Below are positions 1-7,329 of a stretch of 25,979 nt of DNA, piece after piece. Under the pieces are notes generated by a model. The model had not been told where the DNA came from and ran no database searches. It was given only the letters and a program-made list of their open reading frames with translations. Every line of letters begins with the position of its first letter. The first letter of the stretch is position 1. This DNA is from an uncultured Brachyspira sp. (GTDB lineage: Bacteria; Spirochaetota; Brachyspiria; Brachyspirales; Brachyspiraceae). Made by a program: the position numbers and the translations under genes. The stretch covers positions 1 to 25,979 of the forward strand of contig NZ_CAKVGN010000044.1 of assembly GCF_934747485.1 (NCBI RefSeq), given 5' to 3'.

Positions 1-59
1 CTAAAGTTGACAAACAATTGGAAATTATATATAATTTAGCAAAAAAGGAGCTTTTTTAG
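1..59 (+). CDS. 3' end of an unidentified gene cut by the window edge
   Basis: An open frame enters from the left edge and stops at TAG 57-59. The visible tail has 18 residues (KVDKQLEIIYNLAKKELF). It is amphipathic and Lys/Glu-rich, as expected for a C-terminal helix. Too little is present to name a product. The call as coding is an inference from residue character and from the lack of stops in this frame. Confidence 0.4.
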   Translation, partial: KVDKQLEIIYNLAKKELF

Positions 60-104
60 TTATCTGGGTCAGCCCCATAATTTGAAAAGTTTAAACTTAT
101 CTCA

Positions 105-148
105 TTGTCTTGTCTTGTCTTGTCTTGTCTTGTCTTGTCTTGTCTTGT
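105..148. repeat. Pentanucleotide microsatellite (TTGTC)8.8
   Basis: Eight perfect tandem copies of TTGTC run from 105 to 144, followed by a partial TTGT. The tract lies between the gene tail at the left edge and the 3' end of the minus-strand membrane-protein gene. Stops flank it closely, so it does not appear to be coding. Tracts of this kind are prone to slipped-strand length change. Confidence 0.95.
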
Positions 149-266
149 TAATAAATTAAATCTTTTCATATGAAAATATTATACTTTACATAATTATTTT
201 GTCAATTTTTTTATATGATTTTAATTGAAATTATTTAGAAAATTTTATCAAAATAACTAATAAAAC

Positions 267-345
267 CGCACGGTGAATTTGCTCATGCATAAAATAAAAA
301 TGTTGTTATTAATAAACTTATATTTTATAACCGATTCAACGTGCG
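267..345. repeat. 12-bp inverted repeat with a 55-nt spacer
   Basis: CGCACGGTGAAT at 267-278 is the reverse complement, with one mismatch, of ATTCAACGTGCG at 334-345. The arms are GC-rich islands in very AT-rich DNA, and the right arm begins 7 nt past the stop of the minus-strand gene that ends at 352. It could be the boundary of a dispersed element or a transcript-end structure. No T-tract was seen. Confidence 0.55.
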
Positions 346-351
346 TATAAG

Positions 352-1389
352 CTACCTTGTAAACATTTTAACGTATCTTTCTCTATACTTATAACTTAAT
401 AGTTTTTTATTGTATAATTCAGAAAGTTCTTTTATTTCTGTATTATCCATATTATCTGTTTCTATTGCATAAATATAACTATCTTCTTTAAAACCCTTTA
501 TCATAATATTCATATAACCATTGAATTTTTTCTCTAAAAATATCTTAAAGAAAAATATAGAAAATACTAAAATTAAAGAATTAACTATAACATACGCCAA
601 AATAAAAATATAATAAGAATATATAAATCTCTTGCCGCTGCTTAATATAAAAAAACCTTCCCCCTGATATATTGCAGTTTCAAATAATAAATGTTTCTTT
701 TTAAAATTATTCCAATCTTCTATTTGATATTTAAGTTCATTATCATAATATATTAAAGCTACATCATGACTATTTGCAAACCCTTCATAATCTATATTAT
801 CAGATTCCAGAGAAAAAGTAGTTTGTGCTTCATATATAATATTATCTCTTACATCATTATAAGAACTAGAAATCTTGCCGTCAAATGCCCAATTCAAAAT
901 ACTGTATAATATTATAAATATTAAAGCTACAACGATAGATATACACACTATAAAATTTGATGATAATACAGAGAAAAAACTATTATTATTTTCAACACTA
1001 AATAAATAGAAAAAATATATTATATGACTAATATAAAAAATAAATATTACATGATAAATCCTAGTTAAAAAAGAAGCAATAATACTTTCTCTTAAAAATA
1101 TTCTATCAAGCGAAAAGAAATTAAAAGCATAAAATAATCCCAATATAGATAATATAAAAGGCATTAAATAAATAACTAAATAAAAAAATAGTTCTATTTT
1201 AGAATATTTCTTAACATTATAAAAGAATACACATACAAAATAAAATGAACATAAAAACTCCAAACAAATTAATACATTCATTATATATATGTTAATATTG
1301 AGTATCATATATGCACACATAGATATAATAGTTAAAGAAGATACTGCTGCTGCTATAAAATTAATATTATGTTTAATTAGTTTTTCCAC
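352..1389 (-). CDS. Six-TM membrane protein with extracytoplasmic loop and HAMP-like C-terminus
   Basis: I do not recognise a named family. The 345-residue protein has hydrophobic segments near residues 9-30, 34-57, 66-88, 108-130 and 145-168. A hydrophilic stretch (169-256) follows, probably outside the cytoplasmic membrane, then a last TM segment (257-283) and a cytoplasmic tail of about 60 residues. The tail contains NTEIKELSELYN, which resembles the second half of a HAMP linker (acidic, then Glu-Leu, then Asn). No kinase, cyclase or methyl-accepting output domain follows. The start is GTG (1387-1389), with AGGGGA a few bases upstream, and it overlaps the preceding gene by 13 bp, which suggests translational coupling. 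The sensor-like reading is inference. Confidence 0.75.
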   Translation of the reverse strand: MEKLIKHNINFIAAAVSSLTIISMCAYMILNINIYIMNVLICLEFLCSFYFVCVFFYNVKKYSKIELFFYLVIYLMPFILSILGLFYAFNFFSLDRIFLRESIIASFLTRIYHVIFIFYISHIIYFFYLFSVENNNSFFSVLSSNFIVCISIVVALIFIILYSILNWAFDGKISSSYNDVRDNIIYEAQTTFSLESDNIDYEGFANSHDVALIYYDNELKYQIEDWNNFKKKHLLFETAIYQGEGFFILSSGKRFIYSYYIFILAYVIVNSLILVFSIFFFKIFLEKKFNGYMNIMIKGFKEDSYIYAIETDNMDNTEIKELSELYNKKLLSYKYRERYVKMFTR

Positions 1390-2129
1390 TCTATTTCCCC
1401 TGTTTTTACTATATCATATAATTTTTTAATCATATTATAATCCAATCCCAAAAATGAAGCATTATTTACCAAATTATATATAGCACTCACAAATATTGGC
1501 TGAGTATATAAAATATTATCTTCAGTATACGGATATGATGATATTATCCTCGATATATTAAACAAAATAGCTATAAGTCTTGATGAGGAAGATAACTCAT
1601 CATTTTTGATTAAATACGGCAATATGCTTTTTGCAGCTATTGCTATAAATATTGGATTAATATTTTCTAAAGTAGATATATTATCAATAGAATTATCTAT
1701 CATTTCTTTTGCTTTATCTCTAAACTCTTTGACATCATATTTATATTCATTATAAATGGGAAGATATGCTATATAGCTTGTATGCATTATATCTTTTAAT
1801 ATTAAAAGCACAGACAAATAATTAATTAATTCATCATTTGTGAGATTAAATTTATCATCATTAATAAAAGAATATTCCTCTCCATTTTCATTTTTTAAAC
1901 GAACTGATACTATTTGTTTTATTATATTACTTTTTAGAGTTTGATAGGTGTATGAAACATAATCTATAAAAGATTCATTATTATTAGATTTTTTTATAAG
2001 TTTAATAATAGATTCTCTTTGAACTTCATAATTTTTATCATAACCCGGTATATGTGATAGAAACTCAAAATCTATATTATTTTCTACATATTCTATAAAA
2101 CTGTTGTAAGCGTCATGTCCTAAAAGCAC
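1377..2129 (-). CDS. Hypothetical all-alpha cytoplasmic protein
   Basis: Not recognised. The 250-residue product has no signal peptide, membrane segment or catalytic motif that I can see. It is rich in Ile, Asn, Ser and Tyr, with long predicted helices, for example around DELINYLSVLLILKDIMHT and the C-terminal half. The apparent start is GTG at 2127-2129 with a weak GGA upstream. No in-frame ATG lies close by, so the N-terminus is uncertain. It is followed with overlap by the six-TM protein, so the two probably work together. It lies 108 nt behind the phosphopantetheinyl transferase, so it may belong to the same transcript. Confidence 0.75.
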   Translation of the reverse strand: MLLGHDAYNSFIEYVENNIDFEFLSHIPGYDKNYEVQRESIIKLIKKSNNNESFIDYVSYTYQTLKSNIIKQIVSVRLKNENGEEYSFINDDKFNLTNDELINYLSVLLILKDIMHTSYIAYLPIYNEYKYDVKEFRDKAKEMIDNSIDNISTLENINPIFIAIAAKSILPYLIKNDELSSSSRLIAILFNISRIISSYPYTEDNILYTQPIFVSAIYNLVNNASFLGLDYNMIKKLYDIVKTGEIEWKN

Positions 2130-2140
2130 AAAATCAATCC

Positions 2141-2229
2141 TGTAATATTTTTATATAATTTTGCTTATTATATTCGGTAAAATTTGTATATATATAAGAT
2201 AATTATTTTTTGTAATATTTTTATATAAT
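2141..2229. repeat. 19-bp direct repeat pair
   Basis: TGTAATATTTTTATATAAT occurs identically at 2141-2159 and 2211-2229, 70 bp apart, in the gap between two minus-strand genes. Composition is almost pure A/T, so chance or a small duplication is likely. Confidence 0.6.
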
Positions 2230-2237
2230 AAAAAACT

Positions 2238-2834
2238 CTATATAGAAATATCTATTTGAGGAAGAATAGGATATGCAAATAACATATTAAGATTAAAGTC
2301 ATCAGTTGTTATTATCACATCTTTATCTTTTATATCAGAGCATAAACTTATTATATAAGAATCATCAAGAATAAAAGTAGCAAAAAATAAGTTATCAGCA
2401 TTATATATCACTCTTTCATCTAAATCTATTTCTATAGAATCTTTTATATCAAAAATCACTTTACCCAATTTTTTAATATAAGCTTCTTTTAAAGTCCACA
2501 AAGTAAAAAAATCTATTTCTAATTTCTTTGAAGTCTTTAAAAATTTACGTTCTTTAAAAGAAAAATATTCACTTGCAATATCAAAAAATTTTCTCTCTTT
2601 AATAAACTCTGCATCAATCCCTATAAGTCTATCAGACATTCCAACGCAAATTAAATCATTGCTATGCGAACCATTAAAAAATATATTATCTTCATTTTCA
2701 AAATAAGGCTTACCATTATCATTTCTTTTTATTGTTAAGTTATTTTTGTTATAATGTTTATAAGCCATCTCTTTTGATAAACTTTCTATATTGCCATTAT
2801 ACTCATTATTAAAAACATATTTTAAATAAATCAT
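2238..2834 (-). CDS. Sfp-type 4'-phosphopantetheinyl transferase
   Basis: Transfers the phosphopantetheine arm of CoA to a Ser on an acyl/peptidyl carrier protein, in the cytoplasm. In the 198-residue form these family motifs are visible: NGKPYF near 40, NGSHS at 54-58, IGIDAE with the Mg-binding Asp74 and Glu76, and WTLKEAYIKKLG with Trp113, Lys116, Glu117 and Lys121. At about 200 residues it is of normal to slightly short length for the Sfp/HetI group. A GTG at 2838-2840 would give a 4-bp overlap with the upstream TelA-like gene. ATG at 2834 is preferred because AAGAG sits 5 nt before it. Its carrier-protein target is not in this window. Class confidence is high; substrate is unknown. Confidence 0.88.
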   Translation of the reverse strand: MIYLKYVFNNEYNGNIESLSKEMAYKHYNKNNLTIKRNDNGKPYFENEDNIFFNGSHSNDLICVGMSDRLIGIDAEFIKERKFFDIASEYFSFKERKFLKTSKKLEIDFFTLWTLKEAYIKKLGKVIFDIKDSIEIDLDERVIYNADNLFFATFILDDSYIISLCSDIKDKDVIITTDDFNLNMLFAYPILPQIDISI

Positions 2835-2836
2835 AA

Positions 2837-3913
2837 TCACTCTTTTATACTTAATATTTTATTTTTAAGTTCATTTTCTATGTTTGCTAATTCCATTTCA
2901 GCATTTTTTCTTTTTTCTCTGCCCTCATTTTGTATTTTTATTACCTCATCTAATGTAGAAATTAGCTCTTCATTTGTATGTTTTAATGTTTCAATGTCTA
3001 CTATAGCTCTTTCAGATTCTTTTGCAGTTTCTATAGTAGATGTTTTTAGCATGTCTGCATTTTTTCTAAGAAGCTCATTAGTGGTGTCGGTAACTGCTTT
3101 TTGTGCTTTGGCTGCTTCATTAGAATGATAAAGACCTATAGCTAATACCATTTGATTTTTCCATAAAGGTATAGTATTAACAAGTGTAGATTGTATCTTC
3201 TCACTCATAACAACATTATTATTTTGAACCATTCTTATTTGCGGTATAGTTTGAATTGATACTGTTTTTGTTAGCTCTAAATCATGCAGTCTCTTTTCAA
3301 ATCTATTGGCCAAATCTTTATAATCTCTTGCAGCTTGTGCATCTTCTGGTGTGTTAGTTTGTTTTGCTTTTTCTTCAAGTTCTAATATTTTTTTGTTTAT
3401 ATCATTATTTAATTTTTCTTTTCCGGCTTTAATATATAATTCAAGCTCTTTTAAATAATCCAAATTATAATCATACATTTGGTCTAATATACTAATGTCT
3501 TTTAATAGAGTTCTTTGATGATTTTCTAATATTTTTATTATTCCGTCTATATTAACTTCCACTTTAGAATATTTAGTTTTTAATTTGCTTAAATTATTAA
3601 TACCTTTTTTAAAAAAGCCAAATATACCCTTAGATCCTTTTTCTATGTCAAAGCCTTTAAGCTCTACTATTAAATCACTGATAGTATCTCCTATATCTCC
3701 CAAATCTTTATTCATCACAGTGCTTAAAGTGTTTTCAGAAAATTGCACCATCTTATTTTGTGCAGCAGAACCATAAGACATTATAGAAATAGAATCTTCT
3801 AAATTTATACTATTAGACAGCTCTTTTATTTTGTTATTATCACTCTCACTTATTTTAGAATCTATACTTTTTTGAATATCTAAACTTAAAGAATTATTAT
3901 TATTTTCTTGCAT
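2837..3913 (-). CDS. TelA/KlaA family protein (toxic-anion-resistance family)
   Basis: A 358-residue soluble coiled-coil protein. Family signatures are the FFKKGINNLSKL element near 100-112 and the C-terminal block PLWKNQMVLAIGLYHSNEA (about 249-267), followed by a long helix with AVTDTTNELLRKNADML. The TelA family was named from tellurite-resistance loci. Its biochemical role is not settled, and many members probably act in envelope or stress responses. The start is ATG 3911-3913, because GGAGG lies 8 nt upstream. A longer frame would begin at TTG, which is itself part of that ribosome-binding site. The gene is 21 nt behind the XpaC-like gene and touches the transferase gene, so a three-gene operon is likely. 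TelA-XpaC pairing is known from Bacillus (yaaN-xpaC). Confidence 0.88.
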   Translation of the reverse strand: MQENNNNSLSLDIQKSIDSKISESDNNKIKELSNSINLEDSISIMSYGSAAQNKMVQFSENTLSTVMNKDLGDIGDTISDLIVELKGFDIEKGSKGIFGFFKKGINNLSKLKTKYSKVEVNIDGIIKILENHQRTLLKDISILDQMYDYNLDYLKELELYIKAGKEKLNNDINKKILELEEKAKQTNTPEDAQAARDYKDLANRFEKRLHDLELTKTVSIQTIPQIRMVQNNNVVMSEKIQSTLVNTIPLWKNQMVLAIGLYHSNEAAKAQKAVTDTTNELLRKNADMLKTSTIETAKESERAIVDIETLKHTNEELISTLDEVIKIQNEGREKRKNAEMELANIENELKNKILSIKE

Positions 3914-3934
3914 AAATAAAACCTCCAAAAAAAA

Positions 3935-4474
3935 TTATATTAATCCATCTTTCTCAAGCATATTTTTTAGTACATCTATATCGCTATTTATATCAATTAA
4001 TTTGTTTTCATTCATTTCAAGAAGCATTTTTTTTAATGCCTCATTTAATTTTGTTATAACATCTTCTATCTCTAAAGAAGTATTTTCTATATTAGTATTT
4101 TTAACAGGTAAATTACAAAAATCAATATAATACTTAAGCATTTTTATAGCCGTTGGGAGATGATATTCGTTTATCTTTTGAAGTTTTTTCTCACCTTCTT
4201 TGTTAGACTTAGAATAATCAACCATATTATTTAGTATAGAAATCATTTCTTCCAAGGCAGGACTAAGCTCAGCATTATTAATATCTTTTGAATATTCTTT
4301 TATTTTTGATATATTTCTTTTTGTTTCTAATATTGTCAAACTTTCATTGTTAGGATTATCATTAGAATTATCATCAGAGCTGTTATTAGAATATTCTTTG
4401 TTATCCTTTTCTAAAGGAAAGTTTCTCTCTAAATTTAATTTTAATTTTTCAAAAATATATTTATCTTCTTCCAT
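3935..4474 (-). CDS. XpaC-like (5-bromo-4-chloroindolyl phosphate hydrolysis) domain protein
   Basis: A 179-residue cytoplasmic protein. Residues 22-45 form an acidic Asn/Ser/Asp linker. The C-terminal two thirds are helical and carry the XpaC pattern: EYHLPTAIKMLKYYID (103-118), then a helix, then IDINSDIDVLKNML (160-173). The same C-terminal pattern recurs in the TM2 protein at 14459-15106. The membrane anchor usual in XpaC proteins is missing here. The partner is the TelA-like gene 21 nt downstream. ATG 4472-4474 has a weak ribosome-binding site, and an out-of-frame ATG 7 nt upstream opens a six-codon mini-ORF across the start. The name comes from an indolyl-phosphate phenotype and does not establish enzyme activity. 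Confidence 0.7.
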   Translation of the reverse strand: MEEDKYIFEKLKLNLERNFPLEKDNKEYSNNSSDDNSNDNPNNESLTILETKRNISKIKEYSKDINNAELSPALEEMISILNNMVDYSKSNKEGEKKLQKINEYHLPTAIKMLKYYIDFCNLPVKNTNIENTSLEIEDVITKLNEALKKMLLEMNENKLIDINSDIDVLKNMLEKDGLI

Positions 4475-4735
4475 TTTTCATAAACCGTTAAAAATATGTT
4501 AACTGTATTATAAACAATAAGATTATTATTGCAATATGTTTTCAATTTGTATAAAAAATAAAATTAGTTTTTTTATTAAAGTAAAATATTTTATTAATTT
4601 TTATTTTAAAAGATATTTATTATAGTTTGATGAAATTATACAGTTAAAAAAATATTAATATGGTATTAAAATTAAATACACCTATTAATATTATAAAAAA
4701 TAAAAAGAAATTAAAAAATAGTTATTATGAAAAAA

Positions 4736-5824
4736 TTATTGTAATGTTTTCATGTCTATTACATATCTGAATTTAGCTTGTCCGCTTGTAAGTTTTTGAT
4801 AAGCTTCATCTATTTTGTTAGCAGCGATAATCTCTGTTTCTGGGTATATTTTGTGTTTAAGAGAAAAATCAAGCATTTCTTGAGTTTCTTTTATTCCGCC
4901 AATCATAGAACCATAAACTTTTTTACCGCCAGAGAATATTAATCTTGCCAAATCTATGCTTTGTTTTAATTCAGCAGGAGGAAGTCCTACAATAGCCATC
5001 TCTCCGCCGTATTTTAATAAGTCAACATAATTATTAACATCATATCCTGTAGGAATTGTAGATATTATTAAATCAAAGCGAATAGGAATGTCTTTTGTAG
5101 AGGTAAATAAATCTTTTGCTCCCATCTCTAAAGCTTCTTTTTTCTTTTTGTCGTTACGAGCAAATACATAAACATCAGCACCCATATTAACAGCATATTT
5201 TACAGCCATAGAACCAAGTCCGCCGAAACCAGCAACACCTACAACATCACCTTTTTTAACGCCAGAAAATTTAAGAGGTGAGTATGTTGTAATACCGGCA
5301 CATAAAAGCGGAGCAACTTTTTCCATTGGTGCATCTTTCGGCACTGTGATAGCAAACTTTTCGCTAACTACTATATTGTTTGAATATCCGCCGTAAGTAG
5401 GCTCATCATTGTGAAAATGGTCTTTACAGTCATAAGTAAGTACAGTAAGACCTCTTTCGCAGAATTGTTCATGACTTCTTTTGCAAGCTTCGCATTCTCC
5501 GCAAGAGTTTACCATACAGCCCACACCAGCATAATCACCAACTTTAAATTTTGTAACATTCTTTCCAACAGCTACCACCTTTCCAGCAATTTCATGACCC
5601 GGCACCATAGGATATATTCCCTCATGCCATTCACTTCTTGCAGAGTGTATATCACTATGGCATATTCCTGCATACATTATCTCTATTAAAATATCATTAT
5701 CTCCCATAGAGTGCCTTGAAAACTCAAAAGGCTTAAATGTATCAGTTTTGCTATGAACAGCATATCCTTTAGCATTTATTCTCTTTCCAGAATTAGCTTC
5801 TTCCAAGTTTTTTTCTAATAACAT
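4736..5824 (-). CDS. Zinc-dependent alcohol dehydrogenase (YahK/cinnamyl-alcohol type)
   Basis: Medium-chain dehydrogenase/reductase that interconverts alcohols and aldehydes, probably with NADP(H). In the 362-residue protein the catalytic zinc ligands are Cys55 (GICHSD), His77-Glu78 (GHE) and Cys175 (LLCAG). The structural zinc site is Cys108, Cys111, Cys114 and Cys122. The Rossmann motif GVAGFGGLG is at 196-204. The segment after strand beta-2 is basic (ARNDKKKK), which favours NADPH; this is inference. GGGGAG precedes ATG 5824 by 9 nt. The gene appears monocistronic, with a 261-nt AT-rich gap downstream holding nothing I recognise. Its promoter carries a MerR-like dyad. Aldehyde detoxification or reductive fermentation are both possible. 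Confidence 0.93.
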   Translation of the reverse strand: MLLEKNLEEANSGKRINAKGYAVHSKTDTFKPFEFSRHSMGDNDILIEIMYAGICHSDIHSARSEWHEGIYPMVPGHEIAGKVVAVGKNVTKFKVGDYAGVGCMVNSCGECEACKRSHEQFCERGLTVLTYDCKDHFHNDEPTYGGYSNNIVVSEKFAITVPKDAPMEKVAPLLCAGITTYSPLKFSGVKKGDVVGVAGFGGLGSMAVKYAVNMGADVYVFARNDKKKKEALEMGAKDLFTSTKDIPIRFDLIISTIPTGYDVNNYVDLLKYGGEMAIVGLPPAELKQSIDLARLIFSGGKKVYGSMIGGIKETQEMLDFSLKHKIYPETEIIAANKIDEAYQKLTSGQAKFRYVIDMKTLQ

Positions 5825-5868
5825 GTATATATACTCCCCATTATTAAATATGTTTTATTATAGCATTT

Positions 5869-5899
5869 ATTATAACATTGAAGTGCACTCTAATGTCAA
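5869..5899 (-). promoter_or_regulatory. Alcohol dehydrogenase promoter with MerR-type spacer dyad
   Basis: On the minus strand TTGACA (5894-5899) and TATAAT (5869-5874) are separated by 19 bp, longer than the optimal 17. A 20-bp imperfect inverted repeat (5876-5895, 8 of 10 base pairs matched, central AGTGCACT) fills the spacer. A 19-bp spacer filled by a dyad is the hallmark of promoters activated by MerR-family regulators, which in other bacteria control aldehyde-responsive alcohol dehydrogenases. No regulator gene is adjacent. Confidence 0.6.
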
Positions 5900-5954
5900 T
5901 ATTTTTATATATTAAAATTTTTAAGTTTGTAAAAATTGATTTTTATTTTAATTA

Positions 5955-6070
5955 TTTGCAGGGCTTTGCCCCCTGCGAAGCGTGCCCTTAGGGTAGCACC
6001 CCACTTCTTTTACGACCGAAGGAAGTGCCTGTGGTATTGGTATAAAAGAAGCAAAAGAACTGCATTTTTA
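5955..6070. repeat. Dispersed intergenic hairpin repeat, copy A
   Basis: Copy A has a GC hairpin (GCAGGG 5958-5963 with CCCTGC 5971-5976), a CCCC run, and a long-range stem of CTTCTTTTA (6004-6012) with TAAAAGAAG (6043-6051). It ends in the shared tail ACTGCATTTTT. The same order of parts occurs at 6205-6275, 11242-11310 and 22969-23100. It lies in the 602-bp divergent gap between the alcohol dehydrogenase and murB, which holds no gene I can support. Confidence 0.85.
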
Positions 6071-6137
6071 ATCTAAGTTTATGGTATTATTTTAATACAT
6101 ATTTTAGTACATGGAGTTAAAATATTTGCACTTTTTG

Positions 6138-6163
6138 CAACTTTTTGCGGCGGGAAAAAGTTG
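6138..6163. repeat. Hairpin CAACTTTTT / AAAAAGTTG
   Basis: A perfect 9-bp stem (6138-6146 with 6155-6163) encloses a GC-rich loop. The 3' part, CGGGAAAAAG followed by an AATAAAAAA-like run, recurs at 23210-23230. This suggests a second dispersed module next to the main repeat. Confidence 0.6.
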
Positions 6164-6204
6164 AATAAAAAATTCTGTAAAAAATATTTTTTTAAATTTT
6201 TTAT

Positions 6205-6275
6205 TTGCGGGGACTAGCCCCCGCACCCCCAGTTCTTTTGTTGTCACAAAGAACCAAAAAGACTGCATTCTTTAT
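6205..6275. repeat. Dispersed intergenic hairpin repeat, copy B
   Basis: GCGGGG (6207-6212) pairs with CCCCGC (6219-6224). Then GTTCTTT (6232-6238) pairs with AAAGAAC (6248-6254), followed by GACTGCATT. The terminal pair of the second stem is G-C, where copies A and C have C-G. Confidence 0.85.
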
Positions 6276-6369
6276 AAATTAAAGCTTTATAATATGCTAT
6301 ATTATAAATATAATATAGTATATTTAATAAAAATTAAAAATTTTCAATATATATAAATTTTTAAATATT

Positions 6370-6398
6370 TTGACAATTTGGCTTTATTCAAGTATATT
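6370..6398 (+). promoter_or_regulatory. Sigma-70 type promoter for murB
   Basis: TTGACA at 6370-6375 and TATATT at 6393-6398 are separated by exactly 17 bp. The predicted start of transcription is about 20 nt before the murB ATG. AGGA (6416-6419) is the ribosome-binding site. Confidence 0.7.
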
Positions 6399-6426
6399 AT
6401 TTTTAGTAATTTTTTAGGATAAATGT

Positions 6427-7329
6427 ATGCATAAAATTAACGGTGTTCTATATAAACAAAATTGTTCATTAAAAAAATATAATACTTTTAGAGTAAATGC
6501 TAAAGCACTTCATTTTTATATGCCTGAAACTATTAATGGCTTTATAGATTTGATTAAATATTTAAATGATGCTGATAAAAGATATATTATTTTAGGCGGA
6601 GGGAGCAATGTACTTTTTTTGGATAAGGTAATAGAAGTTCCTATAATACATACTGGATTTTTTACAAGAATAGAGCAGACTAGCAATAATATTTTAGCTT
6701 ATTCTGGGGCTAAAGTTATGGATGTTGTAAAGTATGCCTATAGAAATAGTTTTACGGGTTTAGAGTTTTTATATGGGCTTCCGGGAAGTATTGGCGGAGC
6801 AGCGTACATGAATGCTCGATGTTATGAACATTCTATATCAGAGTTTGTAGATAGTGTTGGTATTATAGATGACAATATTGAATATATGCATATAAAGGCA
6901 GATGAATGTAATTATGGTTATAAAAAAAGTATATTCCAAGATAAGAAATATATTATAATAGATGTGAGGCTAAAATTAAATAAAGGCTTAAAAAAAATAA
7001 TTAAAAAAGATATGAATAAATATATAAGAGACAGAAAAAACAAAAATCAATATAAATATCCATCTGCAGGAAGCACTTTTTTGAATGATTATGAAACTAA
7101 TATGATAGCAGGCAAAGTGATAGATTCACTTAATATGAGAAATACTAGGATAGGGGGAGCTATTGTTTCGCCTTATCATGCTAATTTTATTGTTAATTAT
7201 AATAATGCTACGGGAAGAGATATTTTTGAATTAATGAAGAAGGTGAGAGAAGAAGTTTACACTAAAACAGGTATAAAGTTGAATGCTGAAGTGCGTATTA
7301 TAGGAAATGATGAAAATGAAGTTTTTTGA
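6427..7329 (+). CDS. murB: UDP-N-acetylenolpyruvoylglucosamine reductase (MurB)
   Basis: FAD/NADPH enzyme that reduces UDP-GlcNAc-enolpyruvate to UDP-MurNAc, the second committed step of peptidoglycan synthesis. In the 300-residue protein the FAD-binding core shows LGGGSNVL (56-63) and GLPGSIGGAAYMNAR (117-131). The catalytic acid is Ser216 in YPSAGSTF, and the C-terminal Glu288 (LNAEVRIIG) is present. Length and the PSAGSTF context fit the shorter type II enzymes. The position equivalent to the conserved catalytic Arg (YRxS in most MurB) is Lys166 in GYKKSIF, which is odd. ATG 6427 has AGGA 7 nt upstream. The gene overlaps the following radical SAM gene by 20 bp. Confidence 0.95.
   Translation: MHKINGVLYKQNCSLKKYNTFRVNAKALHFYMPETINGFIDLIKYLNDADKRYIILGGGSNVLFLDKVIEVPIIHTGFFTRIEQTSNNILAYSGAKVMDVVKYAYRNSFTGLEFLYGLPGSIGGAAYMNARCYEHSISEFVDSVGIIDDNIEYMHIKADECNYGYKKSIFQDKKYIIIDVRLKLNKGLKKIIKKDMNKYIRDRKNKNQYKYPSAGSTFLNDYETNMIAGKVIDSLNMRNTRIGGAIVSPYHANFIVNYNNATGRDIFELMKKVREEVYTKTGIKLNAEVRIIGNDENEVF

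Noticed and set aside
42..56. AAAAAAG-GAG-CTTTTTT as a terminator of the left-edge gene
   Set aside because: The stem is almost all A-T and lies inside the apparent coding end, with no separate T-tract.
61..80. CTGGGTCAGCCCCA as a fifth copy of the dispersed repeat
   Set aside because: It resembles only the first GC hairpin; the stem and the ACTGCATT tail are missing, so a chance match cannot be excluded.
105..148. Microsatellite as a CRISPR array or as a phase-variable coding tract
   Set aside because: Units are only 5 bp with no spacers, and stops flank the tract on both strands.
2880..3776. Open frames on the plus strand opposite the TelA-like gene
   Set aside because: The TelA-family motifs and a good ribosome-binding site support the minus strand. 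The plus-strand frames are low-complexity shadows.
5411..5689. 92-residue frame on the plus strand opposite the alcohol dehydrogenase
   Set aside because: It lies fully within a gene with all zinc ligands intact and shows no motif of its own.
6205..6275. Short minus-strand peptides beginning Met-Gln-Ser/Phe-Phe inside the intergenic repeats
   Set aside because: All four copies can start such a peptide, but the frames diverge within about 15 residues because of single-base length differences. The paired stems are kept instead, so nucleic-acid structure is the conserved feature.
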